Of a stretch of 64,000 nt of DNA, positions 1 to 8,606 are shown piece after piece (within the stretch, counting starts at the first letter, position 1; each line of letters opens with the position of its first letter). The stretch covers positions 4,650,001-4,714,000 of the forward strand of contig NSGV01000001.1 of the NCBI GenBank assembly GCA_002300355.1, read 5' to 3'. Source of the DNA: Streptomyces sp. TLI_235 (GTDB lineage Bacteria; Actinomycetota; Actinomycetes; Streptomycetales; Streptomycetaceae). A program made the position numbers and the translations under genes. The notes beneath the pieces are model-generated. The model ran no database searches and had not been told where the DNA came from. It saw only the letters and a program-made list of their open reading frames with translations.

Positions 1-1
1 G

Positions 2-1633
2 CCCAAGGTGAAGACCGAGATCACCTGGGTGCCGTGGACGCACCGCCGGCTCGCCCAGCACACCGGCTACGGTGCCGGCATCGACTCGCCCGGCTGGTAC
101 CACCACCTGTTCACCAGCCCCGACCGGCCGGTCACCCGCTGGCTGACCGGCATCGCCGACCTGCTGCGCGCCGAGGACCACCCGGTCTCCTCCGCGCACG
201 TCATCGAGGCCGTCCGGCTCGCCGAGACGCTCGCCGTGCTGCGCGGCCGCCCGCTCGCCGGCCTCGGCGAGACCCTCGACGCCGTCCGCTCCGTGATGTG
301 CGACGGCTCCGACACCACCCTCGCCCTCGTCCACGACCGGCTGGTGGTCGGCGACGCCCTCGGCGAGGTGCCCGACGGCGCCCCCGCCGTCCCGCTCCAG
401 CGCGACCTCGCCCGGCTCCAGCGCAGCCTGCGCCTCAAGCCCGAGGCCGGCGAGCGCGACCTCGTCCTCGACCTGCGCAAGGACCTCGACGCCGACCGCT
501 CCCGGCTGCTGCACCGGCTCCGGCTGCTCGGCATCGACTGGGGCGTTCCGGCCCGCTCCGCCGTCAACTCCACCGGCACCTTCCGGGAGACCTGGCGGCT
601 GCGCTGGGAGCCCGAGTACGCCGTCCGCGTCGTCGAGGCCGCGCACTGGGGCACCACCGTCGAGGACGCCGCCTGCGGCAGGGCCGCCCGGCAGGCCGCC
701 GACGCCGCCGACCTCGCCGACCTCACCCGCCTCGTCGAGCAGTGCCTGCTCGCCGGCCTCACCGGCGCGCTGCCCGCCGTCATGCGGGTGCTCGCCGACC
801 GGGCCGCCCTGGACACCGACGTCGCGCACCTCGCCGCGGCACTCCCCGCCCTCGTCCGGGCACTGCGCTACGGCGACGTCCGCGGCACCGACGCCGGCGC
901 CCTCGACGGCGTCGCCCGCGGCCTCGCCGAGCGGATCGGCGTCGGCCTGCCGCCCGCCTGCACCGGCCTCGACGCCGACGGCGCCGCGGCGATGCGCGCC
1001 CACCTCGACGCCGTCCACACCGCCGTCGGCCTGCTGCGGCCCGCCCCCACCGACGGCCCCCGGGACAACCCCGCCGAGCGGTGGGCCGCCGCCCTCCGCT
1101 CGCTGGCCGCCCGCGAGCCCTCCGGCGGCCCCGCCACCGGCGTCCCCGGGTTGCTCCGCGGCCGCGCCGTCCGCCTGCTCCTCGACGACGACCGGCTCGA
1201 CTCCGACGAGGCCGGCCGCCGGATGGGCCTGGTGCTCTCCCGGGCCGGCGCCCCCGCCGACGCGGCCGGCTGGATCGAGGGCTTCCTGGCCGGCGGCGGC
1301 GCCCTGCTGCTGCACGACGCCGCCCTGCTCGGCCTGCTCGACGACTGGCTCACCGGCGTCCCCGGCGACACGCTGATCGACCTGCTGCCGGTGCTGCGCC
1401 GCACCTTCTCCGGCCTGGAGGCGGGCGTCCGCCGCACCATCGGCGAACGCGCCGCCGCCGGCCCGCTCGGAGCCGGCCCTGGCGCCTCGGCAGCCACCCC
1501 GCCGGAGGAACTCGACGACCTCCGCGCGGACGCGGCCCTGCCCGTCCTCGCCCTCCTCCTCGGCCTCCCGGCCCCCACCGCCCCCACCCTGCTGCCCCGC
1601 ATCCCGCGCCAGCCCGCCGGCCGCGACACCTGA
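2..1633 (+). CDS. DUF5682 family protein (5' end outside window)
   Basis: The frame is open from base 2, so the gene begins left of the window; the GTG at 8 is only the first in-window start codon. About 543 residues are visible. The sequence is Ala/Leu/Arg-rich and largely helical, with no membrane segment or recognisable catalytic motif. I recognise it as a DUF5682 protein from overall composition and the opening ITWVPWTHRRL segment; the family is usually longer (about 700-800 residues from memory), so roughly the C-terminal two thirds is here. DUF5682 genes commonly sit beside a MoxR-type AAA+ ATPase and a VWA gene, and the next gene on this strand is a VWA protein, which supports the call. 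The biochemical role is unknown. Confidence 0.7.
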   Translation, partial: PKVKTEITWVPWTHRRLAQHTGYGAGIDSPGWYHHLFTSPDRPVTRWLTGIADLLRAEDHPVSSAHVIEAVRLAETLAVLRGRPLAGLGETLDAVRSVMCDGSDTTLALVHDRLVVGDALGEVPDGAPAVPLQRDLARLQRSLRLKPEAGERDLVLDLRKDLDADRSRLLHRLRLLGIDWGVPARSAVNSTGTFRETWRLRWEPEYAVRVVEAAHWGTTVEDAACGRAARQAADAADLADLTRLVEQCLLAGLTGALPAVMRVLADRAALDTDVAHLAAALPALVRALRYGDVRGTDAGALDGVARGLAERIGVGLPPACTGLDADGAAAMRAHLDAVHTAVGLLRPAPTDGPRDNPAERWAAALRSLAAREPSGGPATGVPGLLRGRAVRLLLDDDRLDSDEAGRRMGLVLSRAGAPADAAGWIEGFLAGGGALLLHDAALLGLLDDWLTGVPGDTLIDLLPVLRRTFSGLEAGVRRTIGERAAAGPLGAGPGASAATPPEELDDLRADAALPVLALLLGLPAPTAPTLLPRIPRQPAGRDT

Positions 1634-1768
1634 GCCCCGCACGGCCCGGCTCCGGCCGCCCCGATGTCAGCCCCGGCTGCTTCGATGACTGCTGAGGCGG
1701 CGTCACCGCACCGGCCCGACCCAGTCCGCCGCACCCAGTCCGCCGCACCCCGTACCCGAGGAGCACCC

Positions 1769-2953
1769 ATGACCGCGACCCGCGCTCCGCTGGACCCCGC
1801 CGCCGAGCGGCTGCGCCGCTGGCGGCTGGTGCTCGGCGGCGAGGCCGACGGCACCGGCCACCGCCCGACGGGTCGGGACGCGGCGATGGACGGCGCGCTC
1901 GCCGCGCTCTACCGGGGCGCGGACGCCGAGGGCGGCCGCGGGGCCGCCCGCAGTGCGGGCCTCGGCGGTTCGGCGCCGCAGGTCGCCCGCTGGCTCGGCG
2001 ACATCCGCGAGTACTTCCCGACCACCGTCGTCCAGCTGATGCAGCAGGACGCGATCTCCCGGCTGGGCCTGGACCGGCTGCTGCTGGAGCCGGAGATGCT
2101 GGAGGCCGTCGAGCCGGACGTCCACCTGGTCGGCACCCTGCTCTCGCTCAGGAGCGCACTGCCGGAGACCACCCGGGAGACGGCCCGCGCCGTGGTCGGC
2201 AAGGTGGTGGCCGACCTGGAGCGCCGCCTGGCCGACCGCACCCGCGCCACCCTCGGCGGCGCCCTGGACCGCTCCGCCCGGGTCAACCGCCCCCGGCACC
2301 GCGACATCGACTGGAACCGCACCATTCGCGCCAACCTGAAGAACTACCTCCCGGAGGCCGGCCCGGACGGCAGGGGCACGGTCGTCCCGGAGCGGCTCAT
2401 CGGCTACGCCCGCGCCCAGCGGGCGGTGAAGAAGGACGTCATCCTCTGCATCGACCAGTCCGGGTCGATGGCCGCCTCGGTGGTGCACTCGGCGGTGTTC
2501 GGCGCGGTGCTGGCGTCGATGCGCAGCCTGGACACCCGGCTGGTCGTCTTCGACACCTCGGTGGTCGACCTGACCGAGCAGTTGAGCGACCCGGTCGACG
2601 TCCTGTTCGCCACCCGGCTCGGCGGCGGCACCGACATCAACCGCGCGCTCGCCTACTGCCAGTCGAGGATCACCCGGCCGTCCGAGACGATCGTGGTGCT
2701 GATCAGCGACCTCTACGAGGGCGGCATCCGCAACGAGATGCTGAAGCGGGTCGCCGCGATGAAGGCGGCCGGGGTGCAGTTCATCGCCCTGCTCGCGCTC
2801 TCCGACGAGGGCGCCCCCGCCTACGACCACGCGCACGCCGCGGCGCTCGCCGCGCTGGGCGCCCCGGCCTTCGCCTGCACACCCGACGTCTTCCCCGAGA
2901 TCATGGCCGCGGCGATCGAGAAGCGCCCCCTGCCGGTGCCGGACAACGGCTGA
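1769..2953 (+). CDS. VWA domain-containing protein (MoxR-associated type)
   Basis: 394 residues from the ATG at 1769, chosen because GAGGAG lies just upstream; the frame stays open further 5' but that stretch (RTQSAAPRTRG-like) looks non-coding. The N-terminal half is helical. The C-terminal half is a von Willebrand A domain with a complete metal-ion-dependent adhesion site: DQSGS (D229, S231, S233), GGGTDI (T288) and LISDLYEG (D314). Intact metal coordination implies Mg-dependent ligand binding. Such cytoplasmic VWA proteins work with MoxR AAA+ ATPases as chaperone-like assemblies. It follows the DUF5682 gene by about 135 bp and is probably the last gene of that operon. The substrate is unknown. 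Confidence 0.85.
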   Translation: MTATRAPLDPAAERLRRWRLVLGGEADGTGHRPTGRDAAMDGALAALYRGADAEGGRGAARSAGLGGSAPQVARWLGDIREYFPTTVVQLMQQDAISRLGLDRLLLEPEMLEAVEPDVHLVGTLLSLRSALPETTRETARAVVGKVVADLERRLADRTRATLGGALDRSARVNRPRHRDIDWNRTIRANLKNYLPEAGPDGRGTVVPERLIGYARAQRAVKKDVILCIDQSGSMAASVVHSAVFGAVLASMRSLDTRLVVFDTSVVDLTEQLSDPVDVLFATRLGGGTDINRALAYCQSRITRPSETIVVLISDLYEGGIRNEMLKRVAAMKAAGVQFIALLALSDEGAPAYDHAHAAALAALGAPAFACTPDVFPEIMAAAIEKRPLPVPDNG

Positions 2954-3276
2954 GCGGCCTCACCCGTTCGGGTGCGGGATGTCCGGATTCACAGCATCGG
3001 CATTGTCGATGAGAGGCCTGCGTCCGGCCTGCGGAGTGCACCCGTTGTGACGGTTCTCACCAACCCGGACACCGTCCCGGGCGAAACACGCCCGTCGTAC
3101 GGGGATAACCTGCCAGACGGACGTGACGCGCGTGTTGATTGACGATGCGCCCGGCGCTGTACGGGCCGTAAGGCCGTAGCTCTGCGTACCCGCGCAGCCC
3201 CGACGACCCGCAGCGAAGATCCTGCCGTGGCACGCTCGAAGAGACACATTCCGCGACCACGAACAAGGACAAACAC
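2954..3276. other. Intergenic region upstream of sucC
   Basis: 323 bases without a convincing gene. It should carry the sucC promoter. A TTGATTGACG stretch at 3135-3144 could supply a -35 box, but no good -10 follows at standard spacing. No strong terminator hairpin is visible after the VWA gene. An ACGCGCGT octamer at 3126-3133 lacks the flanks of the palindrome described at 10848. Confidence 0.5.
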
Positions 3277-4452
3277 GTGGACCTGTTCGAGTACCAGGCG
3301 AGGGACCTCTTCGCCAAGCACGGCGTGCCCGTGCTTGACGGCGATGTCATCGAGAACGCCGCAGACGCTGCCGCGATCGCGGAGCGCTTCGGCGGCCGCG
3401 CCGTCGTCAAGGCTCAGGTGAAGGTCGGCGGCCGAGGCAAGGCCGGTGGCGTCAAGCTCGCCTCCGACCCGGCGGACGCCGTCGCCAAGTCCGAGGCCAT
3501 CCTCGGCATGGACATCAAGGGCCACACCGTCCACAAGGTGATGCTGGCCCAGACCGCGGACATCAAGGACGAGTACTACGTCTCGTTCCTGCTGGACCGC
3601 ACGAACCGCACCTTCCTGGCGATGGCCAGCGTCGAGGGCGGTGTCGAGATCGAGGTCGTGGCCGAGGAGAACCCGGACGCGCTCGCGAAGATCCCGGTCG
3701 ACGCCAACGAGGGCTGCACCCCGGAGAAGGCCGCGGAGATCGTCGCCGCCGCCAAGTTCCCGGCCGAGGTCGCGGACCAGGTCGCCGAGGTCCTCCAGCA
3801 GCTCTGGAAGGTCTTCATCGCCGAGGACGCCCTCCTCGTCGAGGTCAACCCGCTGATCAAGTCCGGCGAGGGCAAGATCATCGCGCTTGACGGCAAGGTC
3901 TCCCTGGACGAGAACGCCGAGTTCCGCCAGCCGGAGCACGAGGCGCTCGAGGACAAGGCCGCCGCGAACCCGCTGGAGGCCGCGGCCAAGGCCAAGGGCC
4001 TCAACTACGTCAAGCTCGACGGCGAGGTCGGCATCATCGGCAACGGCGCGGGTCTCGTCATGAGCACCCTCGACGTGGTCGCGTACGCCGGTGAGAACCA
4101 CGGCGGCGTGAAGCCCGCCAACTTCCTCGACATCGGCGGCGGCGCCTCCGCCGAGGTGATGGCGAACGGCCTGGAGATCATCCTGGGCGACACCGACGTC
4201 AAGTCGGTCTTCGTCAACGTCTTCGGCGGCATCACCGCCTGTGACGCGGTCGCCAACGGCATCGTGCAGGCTCTGGCCCTCCTCGAGGAGAAGGGCGAGG
4301 CCGTCACCAAGCCGCTCGTCGTCCGCCTGGACGGCAACAACGCCGAGCTGGGTCGCAAGATCCTGACCGACGCCAACCACCCGCTGGTTCAGCAGGTGGA
4401 CACCATGGACGGTGCGGCCGACCGCGCCGCCGAGCTGGCCAACGCCAAGTAA
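3277..4452 (+). CDS. sucC: Succinyl-CoA synthetase (ADP-forming) beta subunit
   Basis: 391 residues, the usual length for SucC. Starts at GTG 3277 with AAGGAC upstream and opens with the family-typical MDLFEYQARDLFAKHGVPV. It has an ATP-grasp domain (residues 1-235; KAQVKVGGRGKAGGVK nucleotide loop, VEVNPL near residue 190) followed by the CoA-ligase flavodoxin-like domain (GNGAGLVMSTLD, NFLDIGGGA, NVFGGI). With SucD it forms the TCA-cycle enzyme interconverting succinyl-CoA plus ADP/Pi and succinate plus ATP. sucD follows after 17 bases, so they are co-transcribed and assembled as alpha-beta. Confidence 0.97.
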   Translation: MDLFEYQARDLFAKHGVPVLDGDVIENAADAAAIAERFGGRAVVKAQVKVGGRGKAGGVKLASDPADAVAKSEAILGMDIKGHTVHKVMLAQTADIKDEYYVSFLLDRTNRTFLAMASVEGGVEIEVVAEENPDALAKIPVDANEGCTPEKAAEIVAAAKFPAEVADQVAEVLQQLWKVFIAEDALLVEVNPLIKSGEGKIIALDGKVSLDENAEFRQPEHEALEDKAAANPLEAAAKAKGLNYVKLDGEVGIIGNGAGLVMSTLDVVAYAGENHGGVKPANFLDIGGGASAEVMANGLEIILGDTDVKSVFVNVFGGITACDAVANGIVQALALLEEKGEAVTKPLVVRLDGNNAELGRKILTDANHPLVQQVDTMDGAADRAAELANAK

Positions 4453-4469
4453 GGAAGGGGACTTTCACC

Positions 4470-5360
4470 ATGGCTATCTTCCTTACCAAGGACAGCAAGG
4501 TCATCGTTCAGGGCATGACCGGGTCCGAGGGCATGAAGCACACCCGCCGCATGCTCGCCTCCGGCACCCAGATCGTCGGTGGCGTGAACCCGCGCAAGGC
4601 CGGCACCACGGTCGACGTCGACGGCACCGACGTGCCGGTCTTCGGCACCGTCGCCGAGGCCATCGAGAAGACCGGTGCCGACGTCACCGTCATCTTCGTG
4701 CCGCCGAAGTTCACCAAGGACGCCGTCGTCGAGGCGATCGACGCCGAGATCGGCCTCGCCGTCGTCATCACCGAGGGTGTGCCGGTCCACGACTCGGCCG
4801 CCTTCTGGGCGTACGCCGGCGCCAAGGGCAGCAAGACCCAGATCATCGGCCCGAACTGCCCCGGCCTGATCTCCCCCGGACAGTCGAACGCGGGCATCAT
4901 CCCCGCCGACATCACCGGCCCCGGCAAGATCGGCCTGGTCTCGAAGTCCGGCACCCTGACCTACCAGCTCATGTACGAGCTGCGTGACCTGGGCTTCTCC
5001 TCGGCCGTGGGCATCGGTGGCGACCCCGTCATCGGCACCACCCACATCGACGCCCTCAAGGCGTTCCAGGAGGACCCGGAGACCGAGGTCATCGTGATGA
5101 TCGGTGAGATCGGCGGCGACGCCGAGGAGCGTGCCGCGGCCTTCATCGCCGAGCACGTCACCAAGCCGGTCGTCGGCTACGTCGCGGGCTTCACCGCCCC
5201 CGAGGGCAAGACCATGGGCCACGCCGGCGCCATCGTCTCCGGCTCCTCCGGCACCGCCCAGGCGAAGAAGGAGGCCCTCGAGGCCGCCGGTGTCAAGGTC
5301 GGCAAGACGCCCTCCGAGACCGCCCGCCTGGCCCGCGAGCTCTTCGCGGCCGTCAAGTAA
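4470..5360 (+). CDS. sucD: Succinyl-CoA synthetase alpha subunit
   Basis: 296 residues from ATG 4470 with GGAAGGGG about 9 bases upstream. It has the N-terminal CoA-binding Rossmann domain (GMTGSEG, residues 15-21; GGVNPRKAG) and the C-terminal ligase domain carrying the phosphohistidine motif GHAGAIVSG, with H251 as the transiently phosphorylated residue. IGGDPVIGT and IGEIGGDAEE are family signatures. It carries the CoA-binding and phosphotransfer half of the SucCD enzyme. It is the last gene of the operon, with a long perfect hairpin about 40 bases after its stop. Confidence 0.97.
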   Translation: MAIFLTKDSKVIVQGMTGSEGMKHTRRMLASGTQIVGGVNPRKAGTTVDVDGTDVPVFGTVAEAIEKTGADVTVIFVPPKFTKDAVVEAIDAEIGLAVVITEGVPVHDSAAFWAYAGAKGSKTQIIGPNCPGLISPGQSNAGIIPADITGPGKIGLVSKSGTLTYQLMYELRDLGFSSAVGIGGDPVIGTTHIDALKAFQEDPETEVIVMIGEIGGDAEERAAAFIAEHVTKPVVGYVAGFTAPEGKTMGHAGAIVSGSSGTAQAKKEALEAAGVKVGKTPSETARLARELFAAVK

Positions 5361-5399
5361 GGCACCACGGCCGGCCGGCCTCCGGGCCGGCCGCCGGGC

Positions 5400-5436
5400 G
5401 CGAGGGCGCCGCGGACACCGTCCGCGGCGCCCTCGC
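5400..5436 (+). terminator. Intrinsic terminator after sucCD
   Basis: A 16-bp perfect stem (5400-5415 with 5421-5436) and a 5-base loop, very GC-rich, lie 40 bases after sucD. There is no clear T-tract, as is common in high-GC actinomycetes. It also lies beyond the stop of the convergent gene at 5459, so it may act in both directions. Confidence 0.8.
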
Positions 5437-5458
5437 CGTCGTTCGGGGCGGCTGCGGA

Positions 5459-7132
5459 TCAGGGCAGCAGCCGTGGGTTCCCGGTCGGCGCAAGCGTCGG
5501 GCATGGCCACAGCGGGGGGCACGGCACGGTGAGCGGCAGGGCGTCCGCCGGACGGGGCTGCTCGGCGGGGACGGCCCCGACCGGCTGTCCGTCGTGCGGG
5601 GCCGCGCCCTGGGGCACCGTCCCGCCGTCGGGGGTCTCCTGCGTGCCGCCGTCCTGGGTGCCGTCCGCAGGGGGGTCGTCCGGGGCGGACGGCTCGTCCC
5701 CCGGTGCCCCGGTCGGGAGGGCGCCCGGCCGCGGTGCGAGCGGGCTGCACCACGGGCTCCGCAGCCCCGGCTCGCGGCCCGGCGCGGCCGGGCCGGCGCT
5801 GCCCGTACCGGCGGCGGAGCACACCTCTGGCGGTGGTGCCACGGTGGTCTGCGGCACCGCCGCGGGCCGGGCGGGCCGCCGGCTGTCGTCCGGGCCGCCG
5901 ATCACCAGCGTCACCAGCATCGCGCCGGCCATGCCGAGCGCCAGCAGCCCCGCGGCGCCGGTGGCCGCGTACGTGCGGCGGCGCGCCCCGGTGGCCAGCC
6001 GGCCCGGTGAAGGCACGTGCGGGGACGGACACGCCCGCACCGCCGCCTCGAACAGCAGCACCCCGAGCGCGGGCCCGAAGCCGGGCGCGGACGGGTCGGC
6101 GCCGACCACCTCCGGCACCGCCCGGGCCAGCCGTTCGCGGGCCGACCGGACCCGCCCCTCGGCCGCCGGCGTCGTGGACTCCACCTCCGCCGCCACGGCC
6201 GCCACCGGCAGGCCGACCGCGTCGTGCAGCACCACCGCGCGGCGCTGCGGCCGGGTCAGCCGGTGCATCGCGGTGAGCAGCGCCCGGTCGCGGGCGGTCG
6301 GGCGGCCCTCGGCGGTCCGGCGCCGACCGCCGCGCTCCTTCCTGACCTTGATCGCCCGGTGCGGCAGGTGGTGCCCGCCGGCCCGCCGCGGACCGCCCCG
6401 CCGCCACGGCGACAGCGCCGACTCGAACGCCGCCGCCCGCACCCAGCCCTCCGGGTCCGGCAGCGCCGCCACCTCGTCCCACTGCAGGGCCGCCGCGCCC
6501 AGGGCGATCCGGACGCTGTGGGCCGCCCGGTGCGGCGAGCCGGTGACCAGGAAGGTCTGCTGCACCAGACGGGTGTGGACGGCTGCGCTGAACGCGGCGA
6601 AGTCCGGCGGGCGGGGCGGCGGCCCGGGAACCGGCTCCGGCGCCCGAGCGGGTTCGGGCGCGGGTGCGCGCTCGTAGTCGGCTATGGGGCCGGCCTCGAC
6701 ATCTGCGGCCTCGGCGGATTCAGCAGGCTCGACCGGCTCGACAGGTTCGGTGGGTTCGGCCGGGGGCGGGGCGGTGCCCAGCAGGGCGGCCAGCCGGGCG
6801 GCCTCGGCGCGCGAGCCGACGCCCAGCTTGCGCATCGCCCGGTCGAGGTGGCGGCGGGCGGTCGCGGGCGCGATGCCGAGTGCGGCGGCGACGGCCCTTT
6901 CGTCGTCCCCTGCGGCCGTTCGGGCGAGGACCTGTGCCTCGCGGGGGGTCAGCCGCCGCAGCAGCCGGGCCGCGTCCTCGCGTGCCGCGGCCGACGGCGT
7001 CACGGCCGACGATGCCGCGGCGTCCGGCTGCGCACCGGTGGTCGGGCCGGTGGGGTCGTCCCCGGCCCGGTCGGCCTTCGAAGGTGCGGTCACCGCGGCA
7101 CCCCGCGGCGGCTGCAGAGTCGAAAAAGGCAC
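5459..7132 (-). CDS. Membrane-anchored regulator with LuxR-type HTH and sigma-70-like region
   Basis: 557 residues from GTG 7132 (an out-of-frame ATG at 7134 is not used). Residues 61-118 are a LuxR/GerE-type helix-turn-helix (LTPREAQVLARTAAG, IAPATARRHLDRAMRKLGV). After a Pro/Glu-rich linker, residues 180-340 resemble ECF-type sigma regions 2 and 4 (LTRPQRRAVVLHDAVGLPVAAVAAEV), though region 2 looks degenerate. One strong transmembrane helix (387-412) is followed by about 145 Pro/Gly/Asp-rich residues, probably extracytoplasmic. This suggests a membrane-tethered DNA-binding protein sensing an envelope signal. It lies between sucCD and a PerM-like gene transcribed divergently 78 bp away. No specific function is assigned. 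Confidence 0.65.
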   Translation of the reverse strand: MPFSTLQPPRGAAVTAPSKADRAGDDPTGPTTGAQPDAAASSAVTPSAAAREDAARLLRRLTPREAQVLARTAAGDDERAVAAALGIAPATARRHLDRAMRKLGVGSRAEAARLAALLGTAPPPAEPTEPVEPVEPAESAEAADVEAGPIADYERAPAPEPARAPEPVPGPPPRPPDFAAFSAAVHTRLVQQTFLVTGSPHRAAHSVRIALGAAALQWDEVAALPDPEGWVRAAAFESALSPWRRGGPRRAGGHHLPHRAIKVRKERGGRRRTAEGRPTARDRALLTAMHRLTRPQRRAVVLHDAVGLPVAAVAAEVESTTPAAEGRVRSARERLARAVPEVVGADPSAPGFGPALGVLLFEAAVRACPSPHVPSPGRLATGARRRTYAATGAAGLLALGMAGAMLVTLVIGGPDDSRRPARPAAVPQTTVAPPPEVCSAAGTGSAGPAAPGREPGLRSPWCSPLAPRPGALPTGAPGDEPSAPDDPPADGTQDGGTQETPDGGTVPQGAAPHDGQPVGAVPAEQPRPADALPLTVPCPPLWPCPTLAPTGNPRLLP

Positions 7133-7210
7133 ATAAGCAAATAATCCGGGACACGGCGAAGGTTTGCCGCTTCACGGGGCGCAACGGGTGATCTTGGGAG
7201 CATGTGGCCC

Positions 7211-8572
7211 ATGACGCAGCTGATGGGCCGTCCGATCCTGAGCCTGCCCGACGATCTGGGCACCAGATCCCCGCTCGCCGACCTGCTCGTCGGCGCCCGA
7301 ACGGCCCTCCTCGCGCTCTCCGTGATCGCCGTCCCCGTCCTCGGACTCTGGGTCCTCACCCCGTACGGCGACATCACCGCCCGCGGCGCCCTCCGGCTCT
7401 CCTGCGCGCTCTGGCTGCTCGGCCACGGCGCTCCGCTCGGCCGCGGCGCCGGAGCACCGTTCACCCTCACCCCGCTGCTGCTCACCGCCGTCAGCCTCGG
7501 CCTGCTCCGCCGGGCGGGGGCCCGGGCCGGGGCCCGCACCCCGCGTTCCGCCGGGGCCTGGCGGGCCGCCCTGCCGGTGGGTGTCGGCTACCTCGCGGTG
7601 GCCGCCCTGGCCGTCGCCGAGTGCAGCGGACCCGAGGCGGTGCTCAGGGCCGAGCCGGCTGCAGACCTGGCCGCCGTCGCGGCCGTCACCGTCACCGGCC
7701 TGGCCTGGGGGCACTGCGCCGCGCACGGTGTGCCGAGGCCCGCGCTCCCGGCCGCCGTCACCGCACGGCTCCGTGCCTGGACGCCCGCCGACTGGGCCCC
7801 GCCGCAGGACGCGGCGGCCGCCCTGCGCCGTGCCGCCGGCAGCTGGCTGCTCGGCCTGCTGGCAGCCGGGGGCCTGCTGCTCACCACGGCGATCGCGTTC
7901 GGCACCGCGGGCCGCTCCGCCGCCGGCCTCGCGGACGGGCCGGCCGGCGTCCTCGGACTCCTCCTCGGCTGCACCCTGCTGCTGCCGAACGCCGCCCTGT
8001 GGGCCGCCGCCTACGCGCTGGGACCGGGCTTCGCGGTCGGCACCGGCACCGCCGTCTCCCCGGCGGACACCCACCTGGGCGCGGTGCCCGAGTTCCCGCT
8101 CCTCACCCTCGTGCCGACCGGCACCCCCGGGACGGCCGGGCAGGCCGTGCTGGCCACCCTGCCCCTGCTCGCCGGGGCCGTCCCCGCCCTGCTGCTCGGA
8201 CGCGCCGCCTCCGGTCGGGGCACCGACCGCCCCTGGCACCCGGCCGGCACCGCGGCCGTCGCCTTCGCCGCCGTGCTCGCGGTCTCCGCGGCCGCCGCCG
8301 TGGCCGCCTGGATCTCCGGCGGCGCCCTCGGATCCGGACGGATGTCCGTCCTCGGCCCCGGCCCCTGGCAGGCCGCCGTCACCGCCGCCGGCTGGTCCGG
8401 CGCAGTCGTCCCGCCCGGCGCCCTGCTGGCCCGCTGGATCCTCGCCCGCAGCGGGGCCGAACCCCGCCAGGCCACCACCCCCACCGGCTGGGCCCGCCAC
8501 CGCGCCGCCCGCCTCCGCCGCACCCTCCACCACCTCGTCACCCGCCTCGCCGACCTGTCCCGGACCCGGTGA
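7211..8572 (+). CDS. DUF6350 / PerM-like cell-division membrane protein
   Basis: 453 residues from ATG 7211, preferred over ATG 7202 because GGGAG at 7196-7200 is 10 bases from the former but touches the latter. A polytopic membrane protein with about nine or ten hydrophobic segments rich in Ala/Leu/Gly and a short basic cytoplasmic tail. From family knowledge DUF6350 includes mycobacterial PerM, needed for cell division and persistence; in mycobacteria perM also lies between sucCD and purN-purH, so synteny supports orthology. The divergent neighbour is the membrane-anchored LuxR/sigma-like gene. Mechanism unknown. Confidence 0.75.
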   Translation: MTQLMGRPILSLPDDLGTRSPLADLLVGARTALLALSVIAVPVLGLWVLTPYGDITARGALRLSCALWLLGHGAPLGRGAGAPFTLTPLLLTAVSLGLLRRAGARAGARTPRSAGAWRAALPVGVGYLAVAALAVAECSGPEAVLRAEPAADLAAVAAVTVTGLAWGHCAAHGVPRPALPAAVTARLRAWTPADWAPPQDAAAALRRAAGSWLLGLLAAGGLLLTTAIAFGTAGRSAAGLADGPAGVLGLLLGCTLLLPNAALWAAAYALGPGFAVGTGTAVSPADTHLGAVPEFPLLTLVPTGTPGTAGQAVLATLPLLAGAVPALLLGRAASGRGTDRPWHPAGTAAVAFAAVLAVSAAAAVAAWISGGALGSGRMSVLGPGPWQAAVTAAGWSGAVVPPGALLARWILARSGAEPRQATTPTGWARHRAARLRRTLHHLVTRLADLSRTR

Positions 8573-8606
8573 GCCGGGCCCGGTGGCCCGGACGGGCGGC
8601 GGCCGG

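Noticed and set aside
3126..3133. ACGCGCGT octamer upstream of sucC as a fifth regulon site
   Set aside because: The flanks (TG...GT) do not extend the palindrome, unlike the four nucleoside-gene copies; octamers of this composition are expected by chance here.
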